From: Chondrus crispus
Lineage: Eukaryota; Rhodophyta; Florideophyceae; Gigartinales; Gigartinaceae
NCBI RefSeq assembly: GCF_000350225.1
Contig: NW_005179265.1
Location: forward strand, 369,917 to 433,916
Length of the DNA stretch: 64,000 nucleotides
Reading direction: 5' to 3'
The position numbers were made by a program, and so were the translations under genes. Below the pieces are notes generated by a model. The model saw nothing but the letters and a program-made list of their open reading frames with translations. It was not told the origin of the DNA and ran no database searches. This document shows, in pieces, positions 9,609-20,803 of this stretch. Within the stretch, counting starts at the first letter, position 1, and each line of letters starts with the position of its first letter.

Positions 9609-11232
9609 CAGACGCGGAACTGCGTAGATGGTTGAATACCCCGCCGTGGCGAGCTCAGTTGTATCGTCTGCTCGCGGAGGAGACGACGGGAACTCGCGAG
9701 GTCGCCGGGGAGACGTCCGAGGTGGTCGTGCGCGAGGCGTCCTCGTCGCCGGTAGGGGACGTGGCCCCCGGGGAGGAAAGCGACCCGTGAGATCGGAGGA
9801 TTCCCTCGACCGGTGAGCCGAGGAGATGGGGGCTCGTCGATGGCGAGGGTCGGCAGACGCGAGGTCGAAGGTGGACGTCACAGCTCGCTGCTGGGGAGAT
9901 TGCCCGTCAGCGCCCTCGCTGTACGGGGAGCAGTTCTCGGATAGTCCGAGGAAATAAACGACGCCAAGGTCGGTAGTCGAGGTCTCCGCTCACTGCGGGG
10001 GTAAGGCGTCCGTCGGCGTCATTGCTGGACGGGGAGCCGTCCTCGGATAATCCGAGGAAATAAACGACGCGAAGGTCGGTAGTAGGAGTCACCGCTCACT
10101 GCGGTGGTAAGGTGTCCGTCGGCGTCATTGCTGGACGGGGAGCCGTTCTCGGATGAGCCGAGGGAACAAACGACGCGAAGGCGGTAGGGCCTTCTGACTC
10201 TGTAGCTTGTTCCGCGAGCCGTACTGGTGGGTCCGCGTGCGGTCCGAGGCATAGTACCGGCCTACGCTGGGGAGGGGTTGGACGACTCGGAGGTCGGTTG
10301 TAGATTTTCTGATGCTGTAGACAAGGGGGTTGGTACGTCAGGGAACGAGTTGGACGATGAGGGGACGCGACTAAGCGCAGAGCGACGACACGGCGACCCG
10401 CGAAGGCGGGTCGTCGGCCATTGGCGCACCATTAGGGGAGTCGCGGAGGTCGTGGGCGGTACCACCGTCCGTCGAGCGGAAGAGGGGGGGCGCGGTGTCC
10501 CCCCCTTTCAGCGAGCCGAGGGCGTCCATTCGCTGTTGCGCGCCCCGACCCCGGCGGTCCGCAGGGGACGTTGCCCTTCGGCGGCGGGGAGGTCCATGCT
10601 ATCTGGGATAGCTACGCTATCTCCCTCCCAGCCCTATGGCGGGAAGGGGCCATACGCGCTACCGGCGCGTTGTACGCCACTTCTTCGTCGAGGAGCAAGT
10701 CTTCTGTGCTCTGGCGGGGGGGGGGCGGTGATCCCGCCCGACGCCGGCAGGAGCTCGTCTCGACGCGAGGAATTTCTCCCTGCGGAGGGGTGGAGGACCG
10801 TGAGAGCGCGGGGTGTGGCACCATGCCGGGCGTCGCGGGGAGACCTCTGCGCCGCGGAAGGTGGCAGCTCCGTCGTGAGGGGGGGTCCACAGGGGTGTTC
10901 GCGCCGGAGCGCGCGCGGCTGCCGTCCCCGCGCGGGGGGCGGGGAGATACCCGCTGTACGGCGGGGGAGGAGACACTGCCAACAAAAACCGACGGGACGG
11001 GTCGGTGGTCCGTCCTCGTCCGGCAGGGGTACTTCCCGAAAATTTGCGAAAATAAACCCACCTCGAAAAAATCCGAAAACTCGAAAAATCAAATGTAACA
11101 GGTGGGCGGCCGTGGCTGGCTAGCGGAGGGGCCCCGGAGGCGGTTCGCGCCGACGCGTCGCGCGTTTCCATGGGGCCGTACAGTTGGCCCTCGTACCTCC
11201 TCAGGGAGGTACCGGGCCGCGCTCCAACCCGC
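9609..11232. other. A 3' spacer, no gene
   Basis: Between the antisense ORF and the chromodomain tail. GC-rich, with open frames in both directions that look like composition artefacts. Apart from the 106-bp tandem repeat at 9898-10195, nothing was recognised. Confidence 0.4.
9898..10195. repeat. 106-bp tandem repeat, three units
   Basis: Units share the landmarks TGGACGGGGAGCCGT, CTCGGAT, CCGAGG and AAACGACGC. The GAAATAAACG landmark falls at 9951, 10057 and (as GAACAAACG) 10164, giving a period of 106-107 bp. It lies in the long 3' spacer of element A downstream of the antisense ORF. Confidence 0.85.
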
Positions 11233-12082
11233 TTAATTCTCGAGTCCGACGCTGTCGGGATGAGCCCATAGTGCGCGGTCGGGTATTGGTATCCGCTTTT
11301 TCCGGCAGTATCGCGCGACCGTGTTGTAGTCGATATGACGGGCGGGCTCCCAAGTCGACTCGGCGTCGCTGTACCCGTACCAACGTACGCGAAACAGGGG
11401 GAGCCCGTCATCTCCCGGCCCGTGCCCGGTTAACGATTGCACGACGTAGGCGTCGGTGGGGTCTCCTGCAGAGGAAGCAGGTAGTAGGGTCCGCCCCGAC
11501 GGTGGGCGTAGTGGTACGCGGAAGGCGTCGGGTCGGAACGTGCACTTTGCGGCCAGGCGCGCCGCACCAGACGAGATGAATGCGCGGTGAGCGGGGTCGG
11601 TCGCCAGGGGGGCGGAGGGCCTGACGCAGCGGGGCGCGGGTGGTTCCGTAGGGTCCACTGTTGGCTCGTGGGGTTCCCTCGTCGTTTGCGAGCGCGTAAC
11701 GGGACGCGTGTCCCTCGTTAGGGGCCTTGAGTCCAGCGGCGGGGGATGGTTCGCTGTTTCGGGGCGGTTCGCTCCGATTTGAGAGCAGAACCAAGCGAAA
11801 CGCGGGAGGGCGTCCTCGGTTCGTCCACCAATGACGGCGTCCATCAGCCCTGGCGGTCGCGGCCTTGCGAGCGCCGGTGTCGCGGGGGTCCCTTCCGAAG
11901 GGGTCGCGTCGGGGAGGTTTTCATCTTCCCTGTTTGAAGACCCCTGTCCCAGCGGGGGATCTGTGACGTTTCTACGCAGCGGAGGGGACCTGACGACCCA
12001 GTCGCGAGAGAGCCGGTCCTTCAGTCCCGTCCCCCGTAAGATGGTGACGGTGTGGTCGTCCACCTGTACGGCCCTCGGTCCG
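11233..12082 (-). pseudogene. pol: Element A pol tail: linker and chromodomain
   Basis: About 275 residues. A Pro/Thr/Arg-rich linker follows integrase, then a C-terminal chromodomain: DAYVVQSLTGHG, LFRVRWYGYSDAESTWEPAR and ARYCRKKRIPIP. The aromatic-rich RWYGY...TWEP core is the chromodomain signature and groups A with chromoviruses. Its frame differs from the integrase frame; the shift is at about 12075-12085, after KLARRTEG. In element B the equivalent sequence is in one frame. The chromodomain is expected to tether integration to modified chromatin. Confidence 0.85.
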
Positions 12083-14380
12083 CCGTGCGAGCTTATTGTT
12101 AACCCGGTCCTTGTCCGTTTTCTCCTCGGACCGTAGCGCAGCCTCGCGGTTCACGAGTACTTGATCCCCCACCCGATAGTCCGGGGTGGGGCGGCGTATC
12201 CGATTATCGAAATCGTTCTTATACCGCTCCTGTCCGGCCAGCAAGTTACGGCTGGCCGTCGACATCAGGCTGCAGAGCCACGCTAGGTAGCGGATCTTGA
12301 ACTGCGCCCTTGAGGCGGATGGGTCCAACAGCGGCGTTTGTTGCAGGGATAACGGACTCGGGGTCCGGGATAATACCAGGTCGAACGGTCGCATGCCGAT
12401 CATCCTGTTCGCCGTGCAGCTATAGCCGTACGTCAGCGCGTCCGTGTACTGATCCCAGTCACGTTGATTATCGGCGAGGTAATGCCGGAGGGTGGATACC
12501 AACGTCCGGTGGAATCTTTCCATCTGCCCATTCGTTTGGGGGTGATATGCGGTGGTAAACACGCTCTCAATTGAGAGTATCTTGCACACGGCGAGGAAAA
12601 ACCTCGCGGTGAATTGTCCTCCGTTATCGGAGAGAAGTTTCACTGGGGCGCCGTATACGAACACCCAGTGGGAAATGAACGCTTGAGCAACCGTTTCAGC
12701 GGTAATCCTCTTGAGCGGAACCGTCCTGGTCAGCTTGGAGTATCTGTCCGTCATCACCAAGAGGTAACGGTTTCCTCTTGGTGTACGGGGAAGCTCGCCG
12801 AGAATATCGATGGCGATGTACTCCAGGGCCCCTGACGGAGGAAATGTCTTCAACTCAGAGTTGTGCTTCCGTAGTTTGATGCGTGCCTTCCCGCAGTCGG
12901 GACACATCGTTACGGTCGAGTAGGAGTCCACCGACATGCTTGGCCAATAAAACCGCTGTCTTAGCATATAGAAAAATCGTCTGCCTCCCGGGTGACCGGA
13001 GGTGGCGGGATAATGCGACAAGTACAACAACCTTTCCCGGAGAGTTGTGGGTACTACGATCTGTTCCACACCGTCGAGGTGGGCTTTCGGGCAGACCAGA
13101 TCTTTCTGATTCACGAAGAATCGGGACCGGCGCAATTCAGCGAACCCCTCCCCCTTCTCAAGACGGGAAGTCACCTCCTTACAAAATGGATCGGAGTGCT
13201 GTTCACGAGAGAAGTCTTCGTGGGTTAACGCGGCTATCGAGGCCGGGGTGTCCAGCGCGTAGCAGCCCGCGGAATTTTCGACGTCGGTGGTGTCGTAGGT
13301 CTCCTCTTGATGCTGAGGCTCATCGTCGAAATTCATGACGGAGTAGCAAGGAATTTCTTCGTCGATCGGGACAGTCGTACCCCCCGTAGATGGGATACGA
13401 CTCAGCGCATCGGCGAGGCAGTTCTTGATTCCCTTCACGTAAGTTACGTCGAAGTCATATTCGGCAAGGCGCAAGCGCCACCGGGCAAGTCGGCCACTCG
13501 CATCGGCGAGGTTCATCAGCCACCGCAGGGAGTGGTGGTCGGTGTTGACCGTGAACCGCTCCCTTTCCAGGTATGGGCGGAGCGTCTGTACCGCCCATAC
13601 GATGGCGAGGCATTCCTTCTCAGTTGTCGAGTAGTTGCGTTCCGCTGACGAGAGCGTGCGTGACCAATACCCGACAGGGTATCGGTGTCCATCCTCGTGG
13701 GTCTGCAGTAGTGTGCAGCCCAACTGAGCGTCTGACGCATCCGTGTTCAGTGAGTAGGGGCGCCCCAGTCTTGGGATTTTTAAGACCGGAGGCGAAATTA
13801 AGCACTCCTTCAGTGTCTGGAAGGCCGTGGTCTGCTCTTCATCCAGATCGGGGAGGACATCCGGTTCTCCTTTTCGTAGCATAGCCGTAAGGGGCGCGGC
13901 TATCTTGGCGAAATGATCGACGAAACGTCGGTAGACATTACACATTCCCAAGAACGAGCGCAGCTCGGTCTGGGTCCGTGGTTGAGTCGCTTCTGAGAGC
14001 GCTTTCACATTCTTCGGGTGGACTTCGAGTTCGCCCGGTCGGATGATATGTCCCAGGTACTCGACAGAATCCTGGAAAAACCTGCACTTGTTAAGTTTAA
14101 GTGATAATCCCTCCTGCTGCAGAGCACGGAGTACTACGTCCACGTCCTTGAGGTGCGTGTCATAATCCTTGGAGAAGATTATGATATCATCCAGGTAGAT
14201 GAGGCAGCTCTTCCAGCGATAGCCTGAGAGGAGGATATCCAGCATACGTTGAAAGGTGGCCGGGGCGTTCATCAACCCGAAGGGCATACGGTTGAATTGA
14301 TACGTCCCGGCGTGGCACGTAAACGTGGTCTTCGGTCGATCCTCCTTGGCGACTGGAATTTGCCAGTACCCGGAGTTAAA
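12083..14380 (-). pseudogene. pol: Element A pol: RT, RNase H and integrase
   Basis: The RT continues from GYWQIPVAKEDRPKTTF through MPFGLMNAPATFQ and CLIYLDDIIIF, which is the YLDD catalytic pair. RNase H has NTDASDAQLG, EKECLAIVW and NTDHHSLRWL. Integrase has an HHCC-type zinc region (HYPATSGHPGG...CPDCGKARIKL), then AIDILGEL, LLSDNGGQF and HPQTNGQMERF, which together give the D,D,E triad. The order RT-RNaseH-IN is Ty3/gypsy. The upstream border is a one-base insertion in a T run (about 14377-14381) that separates KVFSTLGF from NSGYWQ; the downstream border is the frameshift before the chromodomain. Confidence 0.92.
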
Positions 14381-15892
14381 AACCAAGGGTAGAAAAGACC
14401 TTGGCTTCCCCGAGTGTGTCAAGACACTCCTCCATGCGAGGGACGGGGTACATATCTCGCACGGTAAACGCGTTCAGCCGTCGATAATCGATGCAGAAAC
14501 GGAGGCTCCCATCTGGCTTGGGGATGAGCACGACGGGGGACGCCCATTCGGACTTGGATCGGGAAATTACCCTGCCGGCTAACATCTCGTCAACCGAGGC
14601 TTGTTCCGCCTCCCGGGCGCGGGGACCAGCTCGATAGGGCTGACATCGAAACGGCTTGGCGCCGGGGGTGAGTTCGATGCGATGCTCTGTCGCTCGAACT
14701 TCGCCCAAGTTTCCATCCCACATTCCGGCGTAGGGCCCGAGCATGGTGCGGACCTGCCCTCGCACTTTCCCCGGCAGGTGGTCGAAGGGAACCGACTCCG
14801 GCGGAGGGGATGGCTCCGCTTGGGGGAGGACTCCACGAGGGGGCCTCTCGCCCTGTAGAGGGGGGCTCCCCTCGGAGAATTCTGCGGCTAGGACCGCGTC
14901 CAACGGCATCGCCGTGCGCACCATCGCCCGCGGATAGGGAGTGACGAAGCCAACGACTTGGTTCTTCGACAACCTCTTGTTGGCGGTCGAGAAGTTCGCC
15001 ATGAGGACCTTGAACTCTTGCAACGAGGTGATGTGCACCACCCCGTTGGAGAGGGAGATCCGATGCTTCGCATATAACTGCGGGTTCGCCTCGAGGACCG
15101 AGAGTCCGGCCCGTCCACTTGTGACGTATACCCAAGTCTGGGTGCCCGCCGGGATCTCCACGGCGCGCGACACCTTGAGCCTTGGGGAAGTCCGCCCTGC
15201 GGCGGGGACATACTCTTGCTCCGACGGGAGGGGAGGGGCGTTCCCGGTCCGGGACGCCGGCTTCCGGACGATGGGTATCTTATTACCATCGTCCAGTTCC
15301 ACCTCCTTCCGCCGTGGGTAGATGGCTTCGACGAACTTGTCGTTAAAGTCGCACCCCAGTATCACGGGGGCGGCCAATCGTTCACAGACGATGAAGGTAC
15401 ACCTCATGGTACGGTCACCTAACCGCACCACGAGGGGGATTTGGCCGCTCGTACGCAATGGTCTCCCATTGGCGTCCGCGATCGTCGGGATTTCACCCGG
15501 AATAATCAGCGCTTCCCATCCGGAGGGAAGCGTGTCGGCCCGTACGAAATTGGAGCCAGCCCCTGTATCTAATATTGTGAGCTGGCGCACCAATATCGAC
15601 GGGGATAATCCAAGGTCTGCGTAGACCTTGTGATTCCGCCGAGACAGCGCGGGCACTGTCTCGGGATGGCTAACACCCCTTGCAAGCGGGGGGGTGTTCC
15701 TCCGCCATGGTCGGCGTAAGGTACCGAGCCGTTCGGGGTCGGGGTCTCTCTGGGATAGCCCAGTGTGTTTGCGGCCGAGTATCCGGTACCGCTTCTCCGT
15801 CTCGGGAGGTGAAGACGGTTCCGCCACCCTGGGCGAGTGATCCGGGGATGTGTCCGTGTCCACCTCAGCTGCTGCGGGCTGAGGTTCTCCTA
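14376..15892 (-). pseudogene. pro-pol: Element A protease and RT N-terminus
   Basis: The frame is open straight from the gag frameshift site. It has a Pro-rich lead, then TILDTGAGSNFVRADTLPSG, an intact retropepsin DTGAG site, then VILGCDFNDKFVEAIYPR. RT begins around RYRAGPRAREAEQ-type sequence with EWASPVVLIPKPDGSLRFC and DYRRLN. The frame ends at KVFSTLGF because of one extra base. No separate start is needed: expression by -1 frameshifting is consistent with the overlap. The protease should cleave the Gag-Pol polyprotein. Confidence 0.9.
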
Positions 15893-16630
15893 GTTTTTTG
15901 GAGGAGGAGAAGCTTCCCCGGGGGGCGGTACGGTCCTCGTCCCGGTACCCGCGCGCGGCGGCGGGCCGGCGACGGCTTCAGGGTTCATGACCCGGTTGGC
16001 CCCGTAACTGAGGAGGGCGACGGCTCGGAGATACGCCTCCGGAGGCACTCGGCTCTTTTGGGCCGCGGTCAACTTCTCGTACTGGTAGGGTACGAGGGAT
16101 ACATCCTTCACCTTCATATCGCAGTCGGGGGAGATGTGGTCCCCGACCCGATAACAGGTGAAGCAGATGATCTGCGGGGACGGAGGCCCTCGCAGATCCT
16201 TCTGGTAATTACGGGACGTTTTCCCCGGTGGAAGTCCGCGAAAGCCCTCGGCGGGCTCTAGAGCGGGTTGGTACGGCTTGCGCCGGTCGCCGTAAAACAG
16301 CGAGTCTCCGTCGTTGAAGGAGGATTCTTCCGTCGGGAGGGAAGGAGCCTCCCCGGCGAGGTCACCTTCGGTAGCGAAGTAGTTCTCGGCTCCCCGGGCC
16401 GTTTGAAAACTGGGAGGGGGGCCGGTCGACGTCGACGGGGCGCCATCCAGGGCAGCGAGGACCTGTCTAACCGGGCGGGGCTTCCCGAACTCCACGCGGC
16501 GCCCAGACCCGTGCTGGGCCCGGAAGGCGTCTCCGTGCGAACGCGCGTGGGCGACGGTATCCTTGAACGAGGATCGCGGTCGATCCTCGCGAGCTTGTAA
16601 CACCAGCGGCTTGATTGCAGGGTGAGCCCC
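15890..16630 (-). pseudogene. gag: Element A Gag, C-terminal part with zinc knuckle
   Basis: After a one-base loss near 16625 (the reading GL-DP-AIKPLVLQ is split), this frame continues to 15890. It contains ICFTCYRVGDHISPDC, a CCHC knuckle with C-x2-C-x5-H-x4-C spacing, one residue longer than normal, then a Pro/Gly-rich tail ending PPPKN. The knuckle should bind element RNA during packaging. Confidence 0.8.
15893..15899 (-). promoter_or_regulatory. -1 ribosomal frameshift heptamer (A gag/pol)
   Basis: On the minus strand gag ends CCA AAA AAC TAG. A AAA AAC is a canonical slippery heptamer in the correct phase, immediately before the stop. A -1 slip enters the frame that continues without stop into protease and RT. 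No stimulatory structure was modelled. Confidence 0.75.
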
Positions 16631-18066
16631 TCGATGAAGAGGGTCGTCCTCTCGTAAGCCGAGTGCACGTCCCCGCACCTCCCCAGGGCGGTGGACATTC
16701 GAGTAGCGTACTCGGTTTACAATTCGCCCGGCTTCTGGCGTAGCTCCCTCAATGCCGTGAGAGCTCGCTCGATCTCGAGGTTCGTCGCATACGTGCGTAA
16801 CAGCCAATTGACGGCGGCGGCCCAGCTTGCGATCCCCTGAGATTTGCGGTGTAGTCCCCGCTGAGACTCGTACGCTTCCTTAGCGGGCGGAGCCAGCAGA
16901 TGGGGTAGGGCCATCAGGGCCATCGCCTCGGTCATATTGGCGTTGTCAAAATTTTCCTTGCAGCGAGCCAGGAAACTGATGACCCTGATAGGATCTACCC
17001 CGCTGAATTTGTACTCCCCCATGACCACGAGGAGGTACTGCACCCTCTTACGGGTGGTAGCGTAGACCCGGTCGTCCAGCGTTGGGTCGGTATCCACGAG
17101 GCGGTAGGCTCGGTAGTTACACACACCTCTGAACCGGTGGTTCGTCGGCTTCCAGACAGAAACCTTTTTCTGTTTGGGGCCGAACGTCGTCGTTGGGGCC
17201 GTAAGGGACTCTGACTCGGAATCGGTCTCCGAGTCAGAGGAGGATGGCGAGGACGGGCTCGAGTACCCGTCCGGAGGGTATCCATCCTTTCGTCCTTTGC
17301 GACGGTTCGCCTTCCGCTCTTTCCGACTGGGTTTGGACTTTTTTCGTCGTCCACTCCCCTCGTCGTCTGAGCTTCCCCCTTGATCGGGGTTCCCTCCCCG
17401 TAAATTCTGGGAAGGTAAATCACCTTCAAGGTGGATAGGTCCGGCGGAGGCTCCCTCGCGGGAGGCTCCAGCCGCGGTTGGCGACACCTGCGGATTGGCG
17501 GAGAATTGGGGAGCGGTCTCCATGGAGGGGACCGGTATCCCCGCGGCTTGTAGCGCCGGCGTTGTCACGTTGGAAAAGAGCAGGCTCTTATTCACCGGGG
17601 GCAACCCCTCAGCGGGAGGGAGAGTCGCTACTCCGACTGTAGTCGGAGGGATTCCAGCAGCGGGGGCTGATGTTTGCGTCTTCAAGATGGCAATTTCTCG
17701 ACGGAGGGCCTTGAGTTCCTCCGCCGTGGCGGTCTTCTCTTGCTTACGCAGGGTGGTAGCCTCCTTGGCGCTGGCAGCTATGTCCACCTGCCAGGCCTTG
17801 GTGAGCACGCCTTCCAGGGCGGTTAGGCGATCGCGCTCTCGCGCGGCTTGTACCTCGGCTTGGGCCGCGATAGTTTCCTCAATAAAAGTCTTGAGGTTTG
17901 CTCGCAGCGCCGACGGTTGCGCTGCGAGCTTCTCCGCTACAGTATTGAGCGTGAATCTTTCCGCTTCTTGGAGAGTCTCGCGACAACTCCGAGTGATCCA
18001 CGCAGCCACTGGCGGAGGCACGTCTCGAGGACGGGTCTCACGGGACGAATCGGACCCAGATACCAT
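16631..18066 (-). pseudogene. gag: Element A Gag, N-terminal and capsid part
   Basis: The ATG at 18066 opens a long helical segment (about residues 30-150, Ala/Glu/Lys/Arg-rich), a Pro/Ser/Lys-rich hinge with acidic serine repeats, then a capsid-like domain (RGVCNYRAYRLVDTDP, LEIERALTALRELRQKPGEL). It aligns in order with B and C Gag. An in-frame TAA at 16717-16719 interrupts it. The same frame continues TEYATRMSTALGRCG to the indel near 16625, matching EFYIRLTDASNRCG of B. Confidence 0.85.
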
Positions 18067-18150
18067 AGCCTTGAGCTTGTCGAAACCTGTTGAAGCAGAG
18101 ATAGAATACCTAGGACCAAAAACGGTAAGGGATAAGGGACACTCCGTAGA

Positions 18151-18169
18151 CTTCTAGGTCGGGGGACCA
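18151..18169 (-). other. Primer-binding site of element A
   Basis: TGGTCCCCCGACCTAGAAG on the minus strand begins three T's after the 5' LTR end. It is almost identical to the B and C sites. Confidence 0.75.
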
Positions 18170-18172
18170 AAA

Positions 18173-18801
18173 TGTCTTGCACTGAGGGGGAAGGGTGGGA
18201 TCCCCCTCTGGCAGAGCGCGCGCGTTCGGGGGGCGCGTGTAGGGGGTTATCGGGAGACCACCTGTAAGGGACCGCCACGGGGCCGGGCGCGAAACGCAGC
18301 AAGGAAAGTAAGGGAAAAAGTGGGAAAACAGAGCCCAGGAGGGGCGTAGCGGTAGGGACAGCTGTCGCGCGGAGAGCCGGGCGGGGCGAGACGACGCGCG
18401 CGGTAGAGACAGGAGGGAATCGGGACGTAGATGGCTCGCAGGGTACCGTCGTGGGACGGGGACCGACGCGAGGCTACGACTCCGTTCCAGAAACCCGAGT
18501 TGTAGACCCAAAGCTTCGTACCGTTTTACTTAGGGTCGGACGTCGGCTATATACTAGCCGACGTCGGAGCTATAATTAATTAAACTAAAAATACTAAATT
18601 AAAATGACGGCGGCGGTGGCCGGAGAAACTCCTCTTGGGGAGGTATGACAACCCTTACACGTGGGGAATGACACCTGGACACAGGGGCCTTGGCGCCCGG
18701 TTACACGAGGCGTGGGGTACACGTGTGCACCGGAGGGGGGAGCCGCGCTGGCCGGGGACAGGAGTCTCGAATGAGAAGATGAGGGGTGTCAGTGCACTAC
18801 A
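18173..18801 (-). repeat. 5' LTR of element A
   Basis: 629 bp, near-identical to 6758-7386. It ends next to the right target duplication CGCGT (18802-18806). The inverted-repeat TATA block is at 18539-18565. Confidence 0.95.
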
Positions 18802-18806
18802 CGCGT
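18802..18806. repeat. Target-site duplication of A (right copy)
   Basis: CGCGT, identical to 6753-6757. B gag resumes directly after it. Confidence 0.9.
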
Positions 18807-20803
18807 GGAATTCGTCGAGAAAAATAATGGCGGCGGGACCGACGCCATCGAGCCGGGGGTCCTCGCTTCATTGAAGCTTTCGGCCAGGGACGCAAGGCGC
18901 GATGCGAATCAAGCACTAGAGTCCTTAGGCCAGTTCCGAATCAGCATTGACGACAAGTTCGATCGCGCCGCACAGCGACTCAAGGATCTTGAGCAGGCCA
19001 CCGGCCCCGCTCTGCAAGGATCGGACGACGAGCCGCTCCCTTCGGGTAGAGAGGGCAACCGTCGGTCGAAGAAGGACAAGCCCGCTCGTCAGCGGAGCTC
19101 CAAGTCGAAGCCCTCGAAGAAGGACAAGCGACGTACAAGCAAGGGTCACTGTAGTGACGATCCGGAGAACCGCGACTCACAGTCGGAGTCTCTTAGTCCC
19201 TCCGAAGATGGTAACGGCGGTTCGTCGAACCATTCGGGCGAGTCCGAACGCCGTTCAGAAGAAGGAAACGGAATTTCGTCAAGCAAGAAAATTTCCTCCA
19301 GACGAGGCGGAGTCACTTCGTCCGCCTCGCGGAGAGACAAGGACGCGGAGCCCGAAGATGTCGCAACGCAGCGCCGGCCGCGATGGGAGGAGTTGGAGGA
19401 GCTGAATCCGACGAACTACCTCTTCAAGAAACTACTTTCGTACCGAACGTACCGCTTGCGGAACCCACAGACATATTTGTCAAGTTCCCGGTGGACCGCC
19501 GTGCGAAAAATCAGGAGAGGTATTCCGCCTAAGTTGAAGAAGGACAACACGTTCACAGGTGAGGACGGGGTCCTTGTGTTGGATTTTTTGGCAAAATTAG
19601 TTCAAGAGTTCGATACTCAAGAAATGAATGAGGGGCAAGCGATCCGCTTGTTGCCCGAATTTCTAAGCGGCATCGCCTTGAGACAGTACACTTCGGTGTC
19701 TCAGACGGCCGGGGCCCATCACGGAAAGGTATCCGTTTGGCCGGAGGCCGTACAGTGGTTGTTGAGGAGTTTGGCAACCGACGAGGCGATCCGTCAAGCC
19801 GTGCTCGCATTGCGAGAAGTTCAACAAAGGCCGTCTGAAGACGAGATGGAATTTTATATCCGTCTGACGGACGCAAGCAATCGATGTGGAAACGTTTATT
19901 CGATGGAAGAACGAATGAAGATGTTTATTGAAGGACTCGATTCGAGTATCAAGCCGATGGTATCTCAAATACCGACAAGACAATCGGGACGTTTCGTTTT
20001 TGAGATTAGTTAATTACGCGAAGGCGCATGGATCGGCGAGCAGCGCTAAGAACAAGAAGACCAAGAAGGTCACGATTCAGACGCCGTCGACAATTAGGGC
20101 GGGTAAGAAGCCGAGGGCTTCTTATCCCGGTCGCAAAAGTCACGCCGCCGTCCATTTAGCCGAGTCCATTTCCGCGTCAGATGAACGCGGTGCGCATGGA
20201 AGTAGCGAAAATCACTACGAAGGAGCGTTAGTAGCCGAAGGTGAGTTCATTGAGCCATCGGAGGGCTACGGACACGAAGACTACGGGGACAGCGGGTCGT
20301 CAACTTTACCGACGCCTGCATACACGACGGAGTCGTTTTCAGAGCCCACAGATCCCGTGATGATGTTTCGGGGGCGCGGCCACACGCCGGCGCCGCTCAT
20401 TCCGATGGAAGACAAGGGTACGACGTTTCGAAGGCCAGGCTGGATGGGAAGGCCGCAACGTCAAGGAAAGCCGCCGGCCCGTAGAAGACCTAGGCCGCAA
20501 TATCCCGTCAAGACGCACGGACTGGTGTGCTATCATTGCCATGAAAAGGGGCACGCCGCGCCAACGTGCATTCTTTCCCTCCGGGAAATGCGCCAAGTTT
20601 TGGAAAATTATGAGGCGTTGTCTCCGATGGAGAGGTTAGGGATACCATCGACGAGTTATCTGAAGGTCAAGAATTGGTTTGATTCGCAGACGGCGAGCAC
20701 GCCGAGTGCTTCAACGCCGAGGCTGAACCAACCCTTCACAGGGTCCGCCGCGGGGCCCGCGCCGTCAGCTGTGAAAAGGATCCCGCAGCGGCAGGAAAAC
20801 TAG
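18807..20803 (+). pseudogene. gag: Element B Gag, remainder (capsid, zinc knuckle)
   Basis: It continues the interrupted Gag. A coiled region with RDARRDANQALES and RRLKDLEQA is followed by a Lys/Ser-rich hinge, then a capsid-like domain (NPTNYLFKKLLSYRTYRL, DGVLVLDFLAKLVQEFDTQ, RQYTSVSQT, ALREVQQRPSEDEMEFYIRL). One extra A near 19967-19970 shifts the frame just after IKPMVSQ. The rest is readable in the next frame from DNRDVSFLRLVNYAKAHG. It ends with the knuckle CYHCHEKGHAAPTC (C-x2-C-x4-H-x4-C) and QRQEN. Element C shows that the unshifted reading is correct here. Confidence 0.9.
20794..20800 (+). promoter_or_regulatory. Degenerate -1 frameshift site (B gag/pol)
   Basis: B gag ends CAG GAA AAC TAG, so the heptamer is G GAA AAC. 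At the same place element C has the canonical G GGA AAC. One base change has removed the first-codon triplet required for tandem slippage. The -1 frame after this point is open (KLDRGISHESREAQG) and matches the C pol lead. Confidence 0.5.

Larger units (their letters stand above)
6758..18801 (-). mobile_element. Ty3/gypsy chromovirus-like element A, complete with LTRs and TSD
   Basis: A 12,044-bp element inserted in B gag, minus strand. Read in its own direction it has: 5' LTR (18801-18173), PBS (18169-18151), gag, a -1 frameshift site (15899-15893), protease, RT, RNase H, integrase, chromodomain (to 11233), a 3.8-kb spacer holding an antisense ORF (8298-9608), a polypurine tract and the 3' LTR (7386-6758). 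Both LTRs are 629 bp and differ at only about nine or ten positions by eye, so insertion is recent. Even so, gag has a stop and an indel, RT has a one-base insertion, and the chromodomain is out of frame with the integrase. Confidence 0.95.

Noticed and set aside
9255-9881. 208-codon minus-strand frame opposite the antisense ORF
   Set aside because: Shadow of the conserved plus-strand protein; no block conservation of its own in B or E.
9609-11123. 298-codon and 175-codon plus frames in the A spacer
   Set aside because: Gly/Arg/Pro-rich, overlapping equally open frames on the other strand, partly over the 106-bp tandem repeat; no homologue in B or E.
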